From positions 1,750,932-1,814,931 of the forward strand of contig NZ_CP012023.1 in assembly GCF_001308265.1 (NCBI RefSeq): a stretch of DNA of 64,000 nt. The letters are read 5' to 3'. The notes below the pieces were generated by a model. The model did not search any database. It was not told the DNA's origin and worked only from the letters and a program-made list of their open reading frames with translations. The translations under genes and the position numbers were made by a program. This DNA is from Celeribacter marinus (GTDB taxonomy: Bacteria > Pseudomonadota > Alphaproteobacteria > Rhodobacterales > Rhodobacteraceae). Of the stretch, positions 9,092 through 17,841 are shown in pieces (the first letter of the stretch is position 1; each line of letters starts with the position of its first letter).

Positions 9092-9680
9092 ACGCATCCA
9101 ACGCGGGCTTGAACTTGGCTCCGGTGCGACATCAGATTTTGACCTAAATCCAAATGCAGAGAGATTTGCATCCTCGCAATTGAAGGTTGCGGGCGTGTTA
9201 GTTCCCTTTATTGAGCGTGATTCAGGTTTGAACTTGATACTGACTAAGCGCGCGTCTCATTTGAAACATCATCCGGGACAGATTGCTCTTCCCGGCGGGC
9301 GTATGGATGCGGGTGATGTGGATGTGACAGCAACGGCTTTGCGTGAGGCGCACGAGGAGATCGGACTTTTACCTGAAAATGTTGAGGTGATTGGAAGCCT
9401 GCCCGCACATGAAACGGTGAGTCGCTATGCTATGACTCCAATTATTGGACGAGTTAAGGGCGACTTTGCCGCTATTTGTGAACCGGGGGAGGTCGCGGAA
9501 GTCTTCGAAGTCCCTGCTCATTTTGTTCTCGATCCAGACAACTTTCGTGTTGAATCACGTTTGTGGCGCGGCGCAATCAGATCGTACTACACTGTTCCAT
9601 ACGGCCCCTACTACATTTGGGGCGCCACCGCGCGCGTTCTAAAGGGATTGGCGGAAAGGGTTTCAAAATGTCGAAGCTGA
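9069..9680 (+). CDS. CoA-pyrophosphatase-type Nudix hydrolase
   Basis: Probably cleaves CoA or oxidised CoA to phosphopantetheine derivatives and 3',5'-ADP. Two motifs are adjacent as in the NudL/CoAse group: the upstream LTKRASHLKHHPGQIALPGG and a Nudix box of the variant form with Asp in place of the first Glu (GGRMDAGDVDVTATALREA, then HEEIGL). The 203 residues fit the family. The start at 9069 lies inside the end of hslO; a further upstream in-frame start exists but would lengthen the overlap. It overlaps cca by 13 bases. CoAse-cca adjacency is common in Rhodobacterales (general knowledge, not checked here). Confidence 0.88.
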   Translation: MAVAIDLKRIQRGLELGSGATSDFDLNPNAERFASSQLKVAGVLVPFIERDSGLNLILTKRASHLKHHPGQIALPGGRMDAGDVDVTATALREAHEEIGLLPENVEVIGSLPAHETVSRYAMTPIIGRVKGDFAAICEPGEVAEVFEVPAHFVLDPDNFRVESRLWRGAIRSYYTVPYGPYYIWGATARVLKGLAERVSKCRS

Positions 9681-10825
9681 CCGCGACGTGGCTAGATTCC
9701 GTGAAAACTCAGTTTGTGTTGTCATCGTTAGCTGACGCTGGTTTTGCCGCGTATCTGGTTGGCGGCTGTGTGCGCAACGCCTTACTACATGTACCCGTTA
9801 GCGATCTTGATATCGCTACATCCGCAAGGCCTGAACAGGTCATGTCTGTGTTTGAGGCGGTTGGTGTAAAGGTGGTTCCAACGGGGATCGACCACGGGAC
9901 AGTTACATTGGTTTTGGAGAGCCAAACGTACGAAGTCACGACGTTTCGCAGGGATATTTCGACAGACGGGCGCCACGCTACGGTGCTGTTTTCAAATACA
10001 ATTCACGACGATGCGTTCCGCAGAGATTTTACGATGAACGCGCTGTATTGTGACCGACTTGGCGTCATTCATGATCCGGTTGGCGGGATGCCTGATCTGG
10101 AAAAGCGGCATGTTAGGTTCATAAAAGACCCACAGACCCGTATTCAAGAAGACTATCTTCGCATTTTGCGATTTTTTCGGTTCTACGCATGGTACGGCAA
10201 TCATGAGGATGGTCTAGACGAGGAGGGGTTGGCGGCCTGCGCCGCGAATCTAGATGGGTTGGACCTAATCTCGCGCGAACGTATTGGATCTGAATTTTTT
10301 AAGCTTCTATCCGCCCCACGCCCCGAAACTGCGCTGGGGGCAATGGAGCAAAGTGGCGTTTTGGCGCGGCTGCTACCTGGCGCTGCGTGTAAGATATTCT
10401 TCGCCTTGTCTGCGCTTGATGCCCCTTTAGACCCTCTTATGCGTCTTGCGGCTCTCGGAGGAGATGATGTTTCTGAGAGACTGCGCCTCTCAAAAAAGCA
10501 AGCAACTCAACTTGCACGTCTTCGCGCCGCAATGGGTTCCAGCGAAAGTTTAGAGAGCCTTGCCTATCGTCATGGAGACTTGTGTGCCATATCTGTTGCA
10601 TATCTGCGCTCCGCGATGTTTGAAACGCCTTTGCCCGCAGATTGGATGGTGCAAATTTCGCGCGGACGCGACGCTATCTTTCCAATTCGAGCATCCGATT
10701 TGCCCTCTTCGCTTGAGGGAGCCAACATTGGGCGCGCGCTAAAAGACATGGAGCGACACTGGATTGATACGCATTTTGATCTCTCCAAGTCAGACTTACT
10801 TTCAAATTATCTAGGGAAATCCTAA
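9668..10825 (+). CDS. cca: CCA-adding tRNA nucleotidyltransferase / poly(A) polymerase family
   Basis: Adds or repairs the 3' CCA of tRNAs using CTP and ATP. Class II signature motifs are seen: VGGCVRNALL (residues 31-40) with the catalytic pair Asp46 and Asp48 in SDLDIA, then RRDFTMNALYCD and the template motif region QEDYLRILRFFRFYA. The length is 385 residues with the ATG at 9668, preceded by GGAAAGGG. A longer frame upstream lies within the Nudix gene and was rejected. The following methyltransferase gene starts one base after the stop. Confidence 0.93.
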   Translation: MSKLTATWLDSVKTQFVLSSLADAGFAAYLVGGCVRNALLHVPVSDLDIATSARPEQVMSVFEAVGVKVVPTGIDHGTVTLVLESQTYEVTTFRRDISTDGRHATVLFSNTIHDDAFRRDFTMNALYCDRLGVIHDPVGGMPDLEKRHVRFIKDPQTRIQEDYLRILRFFRFYAWYGNHEDGLDEEGLAACAANLDGLDLISRERIGSEFFKLLSAPRPETALGAMEQSGVLARLLPGAACKIFFALSALDAPLDPLMRLAALGGDDVSERLRLSKKQATQLARLRAAMGSSESLESLAYRHGDLCAISVAYLRSAMFETPLPADWMVQISRGRDAIFPIRASDLPSSLEGANIGRALKDMERHWIDTHFDLSKSDLLSNYLGKS

Positions 10826-10826
10826 A

Positions 10827-12047
10827 TTGGTGCAACTCACAATCGAACGCCTTGGCCATCAAGGCGATGGTATCGGCCAAGGCCCAATATACGCTGCTCA
10901 AACCTTGCCCGGCGAGGTGGTTGAGGGTGATATTGTTGATGGGCGGATGTCGAAGCCACGAATTCTGACACCCTCAGAAGATCGTGTAAAAGCGCCCTGC
11001 CGTCATTACAGCGTGTGCGGCGGTTGCTCGCTTCAACATGCCTCTGACGATTTTGTGTCGAATTGGAAGCGCGACGTTGTGGTGACCGCGCTAAAGCACC
11101 AAGGTATTTTTGCAAAGATTACTGCGGTTCATACGTCACCTCCGCAATCTCGACGCCGTGCTGTATTTCACGGTAAGCGAACCAAAAACGGGGCGCATTT
11201 GGGTCTATTTGGGCGGGCAAGTGACATTCTCCATGATATCCCTAGTTGTAAGCTGATGTCGGCGAGCATCATGAGTGGATTTGAAACGTTGCGCTCACTC
11301 GTGGTTTTGGGTGCGACGCGGCGTGGACATATGACCCTGACCGTGACCGAAGTGGCCGGAGGGTTGGATGTCTCTGTTGAAAACGGAAAAGACCTAGATC
11401 TCAAATTTCGGTCCGAGTTGGCCAGTTTTGTGCCAAACTCGGGTCTAATCCGGCTCGTCTGGCAGGGCGAAGTGATTGCACAAAACGGCCTGCCGTACCA
11501 ATTGTTCGGCTCGGCCAAAGTGGTTCCTCCGGCAGGTGCGTTTTTGCAAGCGACTTCACATGGAGAGGCTGTGTTGGTCGATGCCATGCGCCGCGCTGTG
11601 GGTGACGCCAAATCAGTTGTTGATCTGTTCGCAGGGTGTGGAACGTTCTCAATGCCATTGGCGCAAACCGCGCGCGTGCATGCCGTTGAGGATGTGCGTG
11701 AGATGATGGAGGCGTTGGCGGCGGGGTGGCGTGAGGCGCTTGGCCTCAAACAGGTTACAACCGAAACGCGTGACTTGTTTCGTCGGCCGCTACTGCCCGA
11801 TGAGTTGGCTAAATTCGAAGCTGTGGTTATTGATCCGCCCCGCGCGGGAGCGGCGGCACAGATAGCCGAGTTGGCGAAAAGCGAGATTGGCGTCATTGGA
11901 TTTGTATCCTGTAATCCCGTGACATTTGCGCGGGATGCGCGCGTTCTTTTGGATGCGGGGTTCGTGTTGGATTGGTTGGAAGTGGTCGACCAGTTTAGGT
12001 GGTCGTCGCATGTAGAGGTTGCTGCACGGTTCGCGCGAATGTCATGA
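10827..12047 (+). CDS. RlmD/RumA-family 23S rRNA (uracil-C5) methyltransferase
   Basis: SAM-dependent 5-methyluridine methyltransferase of the TrmA/RumA group. A [4Fe-4S] cluster motif Cys58-x5-Cys64-x2-Cys67 (CRHYSVCGGC) plus Cys141 in IPSCK is present, pointing to the rRNA rather than the tRNA branch. The SAM site reads VVDLFAGCGTFSMPLA. DPPRAGA and the nucleophile Cys362 in FVSCNPVTFARDA complete the family set. The N-terminal TRAM-like segment is short. The exact rRNA position (U747 or U1939 type) is not decidable from sequence. The start is TTG at 10827 or GTG at 10830, with AGGGA 9-12 bases upstream; no ATG is available. Confidence 0.9.
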   Translation: MVQLTIERLGHQGDGIGQGPIYAAQTLPGEVVEGDIVDGRMSKPRILTPSEDRVKAPCRHYSVCGGCSLQHASDDFVSNWKRDVVVTALKHQGIFAKITAVHTSPPQSRRRAVFHGKRTKNGAHLGLFGRASDILHDIPSCKLMSASIMSGFETLRSLVVLGATRRGHMTLTVTEVAGGLDVSVENGKDLDLKFRSELASFVPNSGLIRLVWQGEVIAQNGLPYQLFGSAKVVPPAGAFLQATSHGEAVLVDAMRRAVGDAKSVVDLFAGCGTFSMPLAQTARVHAVEDVREMMEALAAGWREALGLKQVTTETRDLFRRPLLPDELAKFEAVVIDPPRAGAAAQIAELAKSEIGVIGFVSCNPVTFARDARVLLDAGFVLDWLEVVDQFRWSSHVEVAARFARMS

Positions 12048-12111
12048 ACATTGTGTTTGAGGATTCATTGGATTGGTGTATCAGCAGCCAAAACAAAGCG
12101 AAGGCTTGAGC

Positions 12112-12612
12112 ATGTACCGCCGTCAATTTTTATGTTGTCTTGCCGCATTGGCGAGCGTTCCCCAAGTCGCGATTTCGCGCGAATTGAAACCCTATGGCGG
12201 GCCCCAAATAACGCGGGTTGTGTTACACAAAAGTCGTCGTCGCCTGTATTTGCTTAGCGGCGAAACTGTTGTGAAAGATTATAAAGTTGGGTTGGGTTCT
12301 GCCCCCGCTGGACCGAAGCGTTTTGAAGGCGATGGGAAAACGCCCGAAGGCAGCTATATTATTGACCGACGCAATCCAAATTCGTCCTTTCATCTGTCAA
12401 TCGGGATTTCATATCCCAATACTCAGGATCAAGAATTTGCAGCTGCGCATGGAAAACGTGCGGGTGGCGACATCTTTATCCATGGCCGTGCGCGCCAGAA
12501 TAAAGGAAAGGGCCGTGACTGGACCGCGGGGTGTATTGCCGTAAAAGACCGCCATATCGAACAAATCTATATGATGGTTCAGCTTGGCACGCAGATTGAT
12601 ATCTATCCCTAG
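12112..12612 (+). CDS. L,D-transpeptidase family (YkuD) protein
   Basis: Cell-wall enzyme family that makes or edits 3-3 crosslinks or attaches lipoproteins to peptidoglycan. The protein is 166 residues, with an N-terminal signal sequence (MYRRQFLCCLAALASVP) that may be Sec or a poor twin-arginine form. The YkuD core is present with GDGKTPEGSY, then FIHGRA and the catalytic Cys141 in DWTAGCIAV; His124 is the paired histidine. The motif is the shortened TAGC type found in the ErfK/YafK-like branch. The start ATG at 12112 was preferred over 12073 because it opens directly into the signal peptide. It converges with a CAP-domain lipoprotein gene, leaving 3 bases. Confidence 0.88.
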   Translation: MYRRQFLCCLAALASVPQVAISRELKPYGGPQITRVVLHKSRRRLYLLSGETVVKDYKVGLGSAPAGPKRFEGDGKTPEGSYIIDRRNPNSSFHLSIGISYPNTQDQEFAAAHGKRAGGDIFIHGRARQNKGKGRDWTAGCIAVKDRHIEQIYMMVQLGTQIDIYP

Positions 12613-12615
12613 CGT

Positions 12616-13155
12616 TTATTCGTCACTGATCGTTGCGATAGTTGGGCGACTGCCGAGTATGAGCGTCCACCACAGTTTCCCATTGCTCTCCTGATACCAT
12701 GCAAAACCCATGTCAGTTGCGCGGCGATCTAGAATAATGTCGCGTGTATCAGGTTGCTCCATCCAAGCGGACAGTGTTTCTAGCTCGGTTTCGTAAGTCT
12801 CAGAGATATTTTCGCCCAACATCAGGCCCGAATAGCCCGACCGAGCAACGCGACTGATTGGCGAGGATCCATCAGATCCAAAATGCCAAGGACGGTTCTG
12901 AACCTGCATATCTCGTGAATGGGTCGCTGCGGCTGCATCAAGGTTGGCATTCAACGCAACAGGCGCACGTCCGGCGGCTGAGCGTAGCGCATTGATCGAG
13001 TCGAGCATGCGGTATTCAATTTTTGCTTCATCGCGATTGGCGATCCGATAGACGCGAGGGAGAGGCTTGCCATCAGGCGCAAGCCGCTCTGGTGGCGCTG
13101 CACAGGCAGTCAATCCGAGCGCAAAAATAGTCAAGAAAGCAAAAAACCGCGTCAT
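12616..13155 (-). CDS. CAP/SCP-domain lipoprotein
   Basis: Secreted CAP (cysteine-rich secretory / SCP) domain protein, 179 residues. A lipobox LTAC follows a hydrophobic signal, so it is probably a membrane-anchored lipoprotein. Domain signatures are LDSINALRSAAGRAPVALN, ATHSRDMQ, RPWHFGSDGSSPISRV and GENISETY. In bacteria these domains are of unclear biochemical function and are associated with the envelope. The ATG at 13155 is preferred to the GTG at 13164 because TTTGGAG stands 8 bases upstream. It sits between two L,D-transpeptidase genes, suggesting a cell-wall role (inference). Confidence 0.85.
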   Translation of the reverse strand: MTRFFAFLTIFALGLTACAAPPERLAPDGKPLPRVYRIANRDEAKIEYRMLDSINALRSAAGRAPVALNANLDAAAATHSRDMQVQNRPWHFGSDGSSPISRVARSGYSGLMLGENISETYETELETLSAWMEQPDTRDIILDRRATDMGFAWYQESNGKLWWTLILGSRPTIATISDE

Positions 13156-13316
13156 ACCAGACACTCCAAATATGTTTGTAGCTCAATTAGCCTGTTTTTC
13201 GGGGTGGATCAAATGGCGTTCGCGTGATTCCGCTTCTCGCGATTGTTTGAATTGCGACTGAGGCAATCGCGCCATATATGTAGCGCAGTATTTTGAAACC
13301 ATGGCGGACTGTTGAT

Positions 13317-13910
13317 ATGTCGAAAATTCCTCAAACTTTAATTGGGCGTCGATCTTTTTTGGCCGCCGGTACTGCTATGTTGGCTGCGCCCGCGCTTGCT
13401 CAAACGGATGAAACGACTGAAATCGAACGCGATTTGTCTGAATCTGTGCGCCGCAACATATCGAGTTTTCGGTCTTTGGACTGGCACCCCTATTTTAGTT
13501 CGCTTCGCAACGGGGCAATACTTGTCGATACGACATCGCGTGCGCTTCATTATTGGAACGAAGACGAGACAATCTACAAACTTTATCCGACTTCTGTGCC
13601 ATTGACTGAGGATTTGACTCGTCGCGGGCGCACGGAAATCATCCGTAAGGTTGAGGGGCCAAGTTGGGCGCCAACCCCATCGATGAAAATACGTAATCCG
13701 GAATGGCCAGACTTTGTTGGTCCTGGCCCGAATAACCCGCTCGGAACACACGCGCTTTATCTGAGCTGGCAGTATTACCGCATCCACGGCACCCACGACA
13801 CGCGCAAAATTGGGCGTCAGTCATCGAACGGCTGTATCGGCCTATACAATGAGCATATTGCGGAGCTTTACACTTTGGCAAAAAATGGCACTCAGGTTTT
13901 GCTGATCTAA
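13317..13910 (+). CDS. L,D-transpeptidase with twin-arginine signal
   Basis: Periplasmic L,D-transpeptidase (YkuD domain), 197 residues. The N-terminus carries a Tat-type signal, GRRSFLAAGTAMLAAPALAQ, suggesting folded export. The catalytic motif is of the ErfK/YbiS type: YRIHGTH (His157) and SSNGCIGLYN (Cys173). GPNNPLGTHALYL before it is the usual substrate-side segment. It probably crosslinks peptidoglycan or anchors an outer-membrane protein to it. A strong terminator follows. It is a second, diverged copy of the family within 1.2 kb; the two share little beyond the motifs. Confidence 0.92.
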   Translation: MSKIPQTLIGRRSFLAAGTAMLAAPALAQTDETTEIERDLSESVRRNISSFRSLDWHPYFSSLRNGAILVDTTSRALHYWNEDETIYKLYPTSVPLTEDLTRRGRTEIIRKVEGPSWAPTPSMKIRNPEWPDFVGPGPNNPLGTHALYLSWQYYRIHGTHDTRKIGRQSSNGCIGLYNEHIAELYTLAKNGTQVLLI

Positions 13911-13930
13911 ATGCTCTATTTTTAAACTAA

Positions 13931-13963
13931 AAAAGGCGGCCCATAGTTTGGCCGCCTTTTTTT
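13931..13963. terminator. Rho-independent terminator shared by L,D-transpeptidase and hemH
   Basis: AAAAGGCGGCC, an 8-nt loop, then GGCCGCCTTTT followed by more T. The A-run before and T-run after the 11-bp stem make it work in both directions between convergent genes. Confidence 0.9.
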
Positions 13964-13978
13964 AATGTTTGCAGGTTC

Positions 13979-15064
13979 TTAGACCCAGCCGGTCAGGTTT
14001 TTTTCGATGACATGGACCAAGGCGTCAATATGTGCGGGCTCGTCATTTAAGCAGGGGATATAAAGAAATTCTTCGCCGCCTGCTTCTTCAAAGCTCTCTT
14101 TGATCTCTTCGTTGATCTCTTCGAGCGTTTCAATGCAGTCCGCAGAAAATGCAGGTGCGCAAACCGCGATACTCTTGTTCCCTGCCTCGGCCTGACGCGC
14201 GACTTCCTCAACCGTATAGGGCTGAAGCCATGCTTCAGGGCCGAATTTGGATTGGAACGTGGTCATGATTTCGGTGTCATCCCAGCCTAGCCTTTCTTTG
14301 AGAAGGCGAGTCGTTTTTTGACATTGGCAATGATAGGGATCGCCACCCACTCTGTGGTAGCGCTGTGGTAGTCCATGGTATGAGCAGATAAGAATGCCCG
14401 GCTTTTTCTCAGCGCCTGCATAGGCAGTTTCTATCGATGCCGCGAGAGCATCGATGTATTTTGGTTCGTCAAAATACGGAGCGACAGTACGTGAAGCCGG
14501 TTGCCAGTTTTCTTCCATCAATGCGCGGAAAAACTCATCATTTGCCGTTGCAACTGTCGCGCCCGCATACTGTGGGTAAAGCGGGAAAAACAGGATTTTG
14601 GTGCACCCCTGTGCGACCATATTGGCAACCTTTGATTTCGTCGACGGGTTGCCGTAACGCATGCAGAAATCGACCATGACGTCGTCACCGTATTTCACTT
14701 TGAGCGTCTTTGAGATGGCGGAAACCTGATCTTTTGTGATCGTCATGAGGGGGCTTTCATTTGCCTCCTCGTTCCAGATGGATTTGTACGCCGCTCCCGA
14801 TTTGGACGGACGAATCGACAATACAATGCCTTGTAAGATCGGCTGCCACTGCCATCTCGGATAGTCGATCACTCGCTTATCGGACAAAAATTCGTTCAAA
14901 TATCGCCGCATGGACCAATAGTCGGTGTTATCGGGTGTGCCGAGGTTCGCGACCAAAACGCCAACCTTTTCCTTCGGAATTTTAGGGTGATCCGACTGCG
15001 CATGTACGGGGCAGGTCGCATCTGGCGCGTTCGTATTGATCCGCGTCGGCTTCATCTTTCCCAT
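13979..15064 (-). CDS. hemH: Ferrochelatase
   Basis: Inserts Fe2+ into protoporphyrin IX, the last step of protoheme synthesis, at the inner face of the membrane. The 361 residues include VGVLVANLGTPDN at the start of the domain, the catalytic-His segment ILICSYHGLPQRY, and the acidic proton-abstraction region AFSADCIETLEEI. GDPYHCQCQKT has the Cys pattern common in proteobacterial ferrochelatases. The N-terminus has about 33 extra residues before the domain. The ATG at 15064 has AAGGAAG upstream. It lies downstream of a methyltransferase gene on the same strand with a 58-base gap and converges with the L,D-transpeptidase. Confidence 0.96.
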   Translation of the reverse strand: MGKMKPTRINTNAPDATCPVHAQSDHPKIPKEKVGVLVANLGTPDNTDYWSMRRYLNEFLSDKRVIDYPRWQWQPILQGIVLSIRPSKSGAAYKSIWNEEANESPLMTITKDQVSAISKTLKVKYGDDVMVDFCMRYGNPSTKSKVANMVAQGCTKILFFPLYPQYAGATVATANDEFFRALMEENWQPASRTVAPYFDEPKYIDALAASIETAYAGAEKKPGILICSYHGLPQRYHRVGGDPYHCQCQKTTRLLKERLGWDDTEIMTTFQSKFGPEAWLQPYTVEEVARQAEAGNKSIAVCAPAFSADCIETLEEINEEIKESFEEAGGEEFLYIPCLNDEPAHIDALVHVIEKNLTGWV

Positions 15065-15122
15065 GGTCTTCCTTCCATTTCATTGTGTCTTAGGCTTAGA
15101 GCGTTCCGAGGTATCGTCAACA

Positions 15123-15944
15123 TCAAGAGCGCAGTTTTAGCTCGTTTGTGCCAAGTGCGTCTGCAAGTCGCGCCTTTGCACTTCCGCGGAGGAGCGGTTT
15201 CGGTTGGCTATCGTCCGGCGCCCAACCCGTGAGGCACACGATATCAAAGGTCGCAATGAGGAGACCGTCCTGTGAATAATGTTCGGAATAGATCGTTTCA
15301 GCCAAGTTGAAGATTGATTTGGGTGTAAATCTGCGTGAACTTTGGCTTAGCGCCGCTGTCTCGCCCATACTGCGTAGGTCATAGATTAGGCGGTTTAGGG
15401 TCTTGTAACTTGCTTTGCGCACCATTTTGTCGGCGACGGGCAATGCAAAAGAGGCGCGCTGTAGTAACCCACCCAAGTCGCGGATTTCCCCCATCGGCAA
15501 AACACGCGAAGAGAGGCCGCCTGAGATCGCAATCTCTGCTTCGGCGAGACTAATTCTAAGCTCTTTTAGAGTCTCATCACCAAGAAAAATGGCGAGCATT
15601 AGCCCGTCAGGTCGAAGGGCACGGTTGCATTGAATCAATTGCCCAACGGGATCATTCGCCCAATGCAATGACATTGCGTGGATAACAAGGTCATAGCTTT
15701 GCTCAGCCAGCCCAAGCGTGTCCGTATCGCTGATTATGGTCGCATCTGGGAACCATGTTTTCCAGAGCGTTGGAAAGCCCGTCACAATCGCAACATCGGC
15801 AAACGATTTATTAACCATACTTAGGCGATCTTGAATATCGAGACGAGCCTCCTCGTGAAGAAAGAAGTCGCCACCAATTCGCTCTGCGCGACGACGATGC
15901 CGGTCAAGTCTGTCTCGATTTACGAGGGGCGTTTGCGTGGCCAT
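15123..15944 (-). CDS. SAM-dependent methyltransferase, NDUFAF5/BioC-like
   Basis: A 273-residue class I methyltransferase-like protein. It resembles alphaproteobacterial relatives of mitochondrial NDUFAF5: an N-terminal RDRLDRHRRRAERIGGDFFL followed by FADVAIVTGFP (degenerate SAM loop), SYDLVIHAMSLHWANDP (acidic post-II region) and GLMLAIFLGDETLKELR. NDUFAF5 modifies a complex I subunit; whether this bacterial form does so is inference. The first SAM glycine motif is weak. The ATG at 15944 has AAAGGAC upstream; the longer frame to 16022 was rejected. It is divergent from comF with about 47 bases between starts and upstream of hemH. Confidence 0.8.
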   Translation of the reverse strand: MATQTPLVNRDRLDRHRRRAERIGGDFFLHEEARLDIQDRLSMVNKSFADVAIVTGFPTLWKTWFPDATIISDTDTLGLAEQSYDLVIHAMSLHWANDPVGQLIQCNRALRPDGLMLAIFLGDETLKELRISLAEAEIAISGGLSSRVLPMGEIRDLGGLLQRASFALPVADKMVRKASYKTLNRLIYDLRSMGETAALSQSSRRFTPKSIFNLAETIYSEHYSQDGLLIATFDIVCLTGWAPDDSQPKPLLRGSAKARLADALGTNELKLRS

Positions 15945-15991
15945 GTCGCGTCCTTTGCGGGTTTCGAGCACTTTAAGAAGTGAAGCAGGAA

Positions 15992-16705
15992 ATGAAAACA
16001 CTCGCAGCCCTAATCTATCCACCGCAGTGTATGAATTGCGATGTTCATATCGACGCAGACTACGGATTGTGCCCCACGTGTTGGGCTCAGACTGATTTCA
16101 TAATTGATCATCCGTGTGAGAGATGTGGCCGACCACTTATGGGTTTGGCGCAGGAGGGAGATCTTTGTGACGACTGTCTTATCACACCTCATGCTTGGTC
16201 CAAGGGCCGTGCAGTGTTGCAATACGCGGGTGTGGGACGATCCCTAATTTTGAGTTTCAAACACGGAGATCGTACAGACCTCGCGCCTGTTCTGGGTGAC
16301 TGGATTACCAAGGCTGCGATTTCTCTAATCACGCCTGAAACGCTTATCGCGCCGGTCCCGCTACACTGGGCACGGCTTTTGCGACGTCGCTACAATCAAT
16401 CGATGTTGCTGTCTCAACGTATTGCTAAAAAATCGTGTGGTCAGCATATTTGCAACCTGCTGACGCGAACGAGGCGCACGAAGAGTCTCGATGGGTTGAG
16501 CGGTATCGCGCGCCGCACTATTGTGGAAAACGTTATGCGTGTGACCCCCAAGCACCACGGCAAAATAGAAGGGCGGCCGGTTCTCATTATAGATGATGTG
16601 ATGACCACAGGGGCTACTTTGGACGCATGTGCGCAGGCGTGTTTGTCTGCGGGTGCATCGCGGGTGGACGTTGCTGTACTCGCACGCGTTGCCAGAGAGA
16701 GGTGA
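15992..16705 (+). CDS. comF: ComF family phosphoribosyltransferase-like protein
   Basis: ComF/GntX-type protein: an N-terminal zinc-ribbon-like region with four Cys pairs (CMNC, CPTC, CERCG, CDDC) and a C-terminal type I phosphoribosyltransferase domain with the PRPP loop VLIIDDVMTTGAT. In naturally transformable bacteria ComF takes part in single-strand DNA uptake; elsewhere the role is uncertain. The start may be this ATG or a GTG at 15980 four codons upstream; both lack an ideally spaced ribosome site (AGGA lies only 2 bases before the ATG). comF-grxC-nitrilase-MarR run in one direction. Confidence 0.9.
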   Translation: MKTLAALIYPPQCMNCDVHIDADYGLCPTCWAQTDFIIDHPCERCGRPLMGLAQEGDLCDDCLITPHAWSKGRAVLQYAGVGRSLILSFKHGDRTDLAPVLGDWITKAAISLITPETLIAPVPLHWARLLRRRYNQSMLLSQRIAKKSCGQHICNLLTRTRRTKSLDGLSGIARRTIVENVMRVTPKHHGKIEGRPVLIIDDVMTTGATLDACAQACLSAGASRVDVAVLARVARER

Positions 16706-16743
16706 ATTCTGATAGCTCTGCAAAAAAGAATAAGGATTTCGAC

Positions 16744-17001
16744 ATGCAGCCGGTCACTCTCTACACGACACCTATTTGCCCGTTTTGTATCGCTGCAAAG
16801 CGATTACTGGACGCTAAGGGCGTCAATTACACGGATATTGACGTCATGCGCGATCCGTCCCGCCGTGCCGAAATGATGCAAAAGGCTCACGGCCGTCACA
16901 CGGTCCCACAGATTTTTGTCGGAGATGAGCATATTGGCGGATGTGATGAGCTTCATGCATTGGAGCGTGCCGGTAAGCTTGATGCGCTTTTGGCGGGCTG
17001 A
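16744..17001 (+). CDS. grxC: Glutaredoxin 3
   Basis: Small (85 residues) cytoplasmic dithiol glutaredoxin that reduces protein disulfides with glutathione. The active site is CPFC (Cys12 and Cys15) in YTTPICPFCIAAK. TVPQIFVGDEHIGGCDEL contains the cis-proline and the glutathione-binding GG. ATG at 16744 has AAGGA 9 bases upstream. An upstream in-frame extension lies in comF and was rejected. The next gene starts 3 bases after the stop. Confidence 0.95.
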   Translation: MQPVTLYTTPICPFCIAAKRLLDAKGVNYTDIDVMRDPSRRAEMMQKAHGRHTVPQIFVGDEHIGGCDELHALERAGKLDALLAG

Positions 17002-17004
17002 CGC

Positions 17005-17841
17005 ATGACCCGCGCCGCACTGATTACTCTCAATTCATGTGACGACCCTGTTTCCAATCTAACAGAAACAGTGTCGTTGTTGCATGATGCGGCTGACGGT
17101 GGTGCGGACTTCATACTGACGCCAGAGGTGACGAATTGCATCTCCACCAATCGCGAGCATCAAGACGCTGTTTTGTACCGCGAGGCGGATGACATCACGC
17201 TCGCCGTCATTTGCGATTTTGCGGCTTTGCGTCAGGTGTGGGTTTTAGTCGGGTCATTGGCGCTAAAAACGGATGATGTTGATGGACGTTTTGCCAATCG
17301 GTCTTTTCTAATTTCCCCTTTGGGTAAAATCGCTGTGCGATACGACAAGGCGCATATGTTTGATGTCGCCGTGAGCGAAACCGAAACCTATCTAGAATCT
17401 GCAGGGTACAGGCCGGGGAATAGGTTGGCTTTGGGCCGGACGCCTTTCGGCGTGATCGGAATGAGTGTCTGTTATGATCTACGCTTTGCGTATCTCTACC
17501 GATCGTTGGCTCAGGCTGGTGCGGATATTTTGACGGTCCCGTCTGCGTTTTCTGCGGTTACGGGGGCCGCGCATTGGGAAGTTTTATTGCGTGCACGCGC
17601 CATTGAGACGGGATCATTCGTATTTGCACCTGCACAAACGGGTGCGCACCGCGAAAAACATGCGACAAAACGCCAAACTTACGGTCATTCCCTTGTTGTT
17701 TCTCCGTGGGGTGACGTAGTGTTCGATGGGGGCGTTGAGGTTGGCGTCGGGTTCGTTGATTTCGACCTACGCGCGGTACATGATGCACGATCACGTATTC
17801 CGTCACTGTTGCATGATCGGGTTTTAGAGGCGCCACAATGA
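17005..17841 (+). CDS. Carbon-nitrogen hydrolase (nitrilase superfamily, Nit2/amidase-like)
   Basis: Amidase of the nitrilase superfamily, 278 residues, cytoplasmic. The catalytic triad is visible: Glu41 in ILTPEVTNC, Lys115 in RYDKAHMFD and Cys156 in GMSVCYDLRF. Overall spacing matches the Nit1/Nit2 branch, whose members deaminate omega-amides such as alpha-ketoglutaramate or deaminated glutathione. The grxC neighbour makes a deaminated-glutathione repair role attractive, but that is inference. It overlaps the following MarR gene by ATGA. Confidence 0.88.
   Translation: MTRAALITLNSCDDPVSNLTETVSLLHDAADGGADFILTPEVTNCISTNREHQDAVLYREADDITLAVICDFAALRQVWVLVGSLALKTDDVDGRFANRSFLISPLGKIAVRYDKAHMFDVAVSETETYLESAGYRPGNRLALGRTPFGVIGMSVCYDLRFAYLYRSLAQAGADILTVPSAFSAVTGAAHWEVLLRARAIETGSFVFAPAQTGAHREKHATKRQTYGHSLVVSPWGDVVFDGGVEVGVGFVDFDLRAVHDARSRIPSLLHDRVLEAPQ

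Noticed and set aside
11168..11896. 242-codon minus-strand frame within the RNA methyltransferase gene
   Set aside because: Ser/Thr/Arg-rich shadow; the plus strand has iron-sulfur and SAM motifs.
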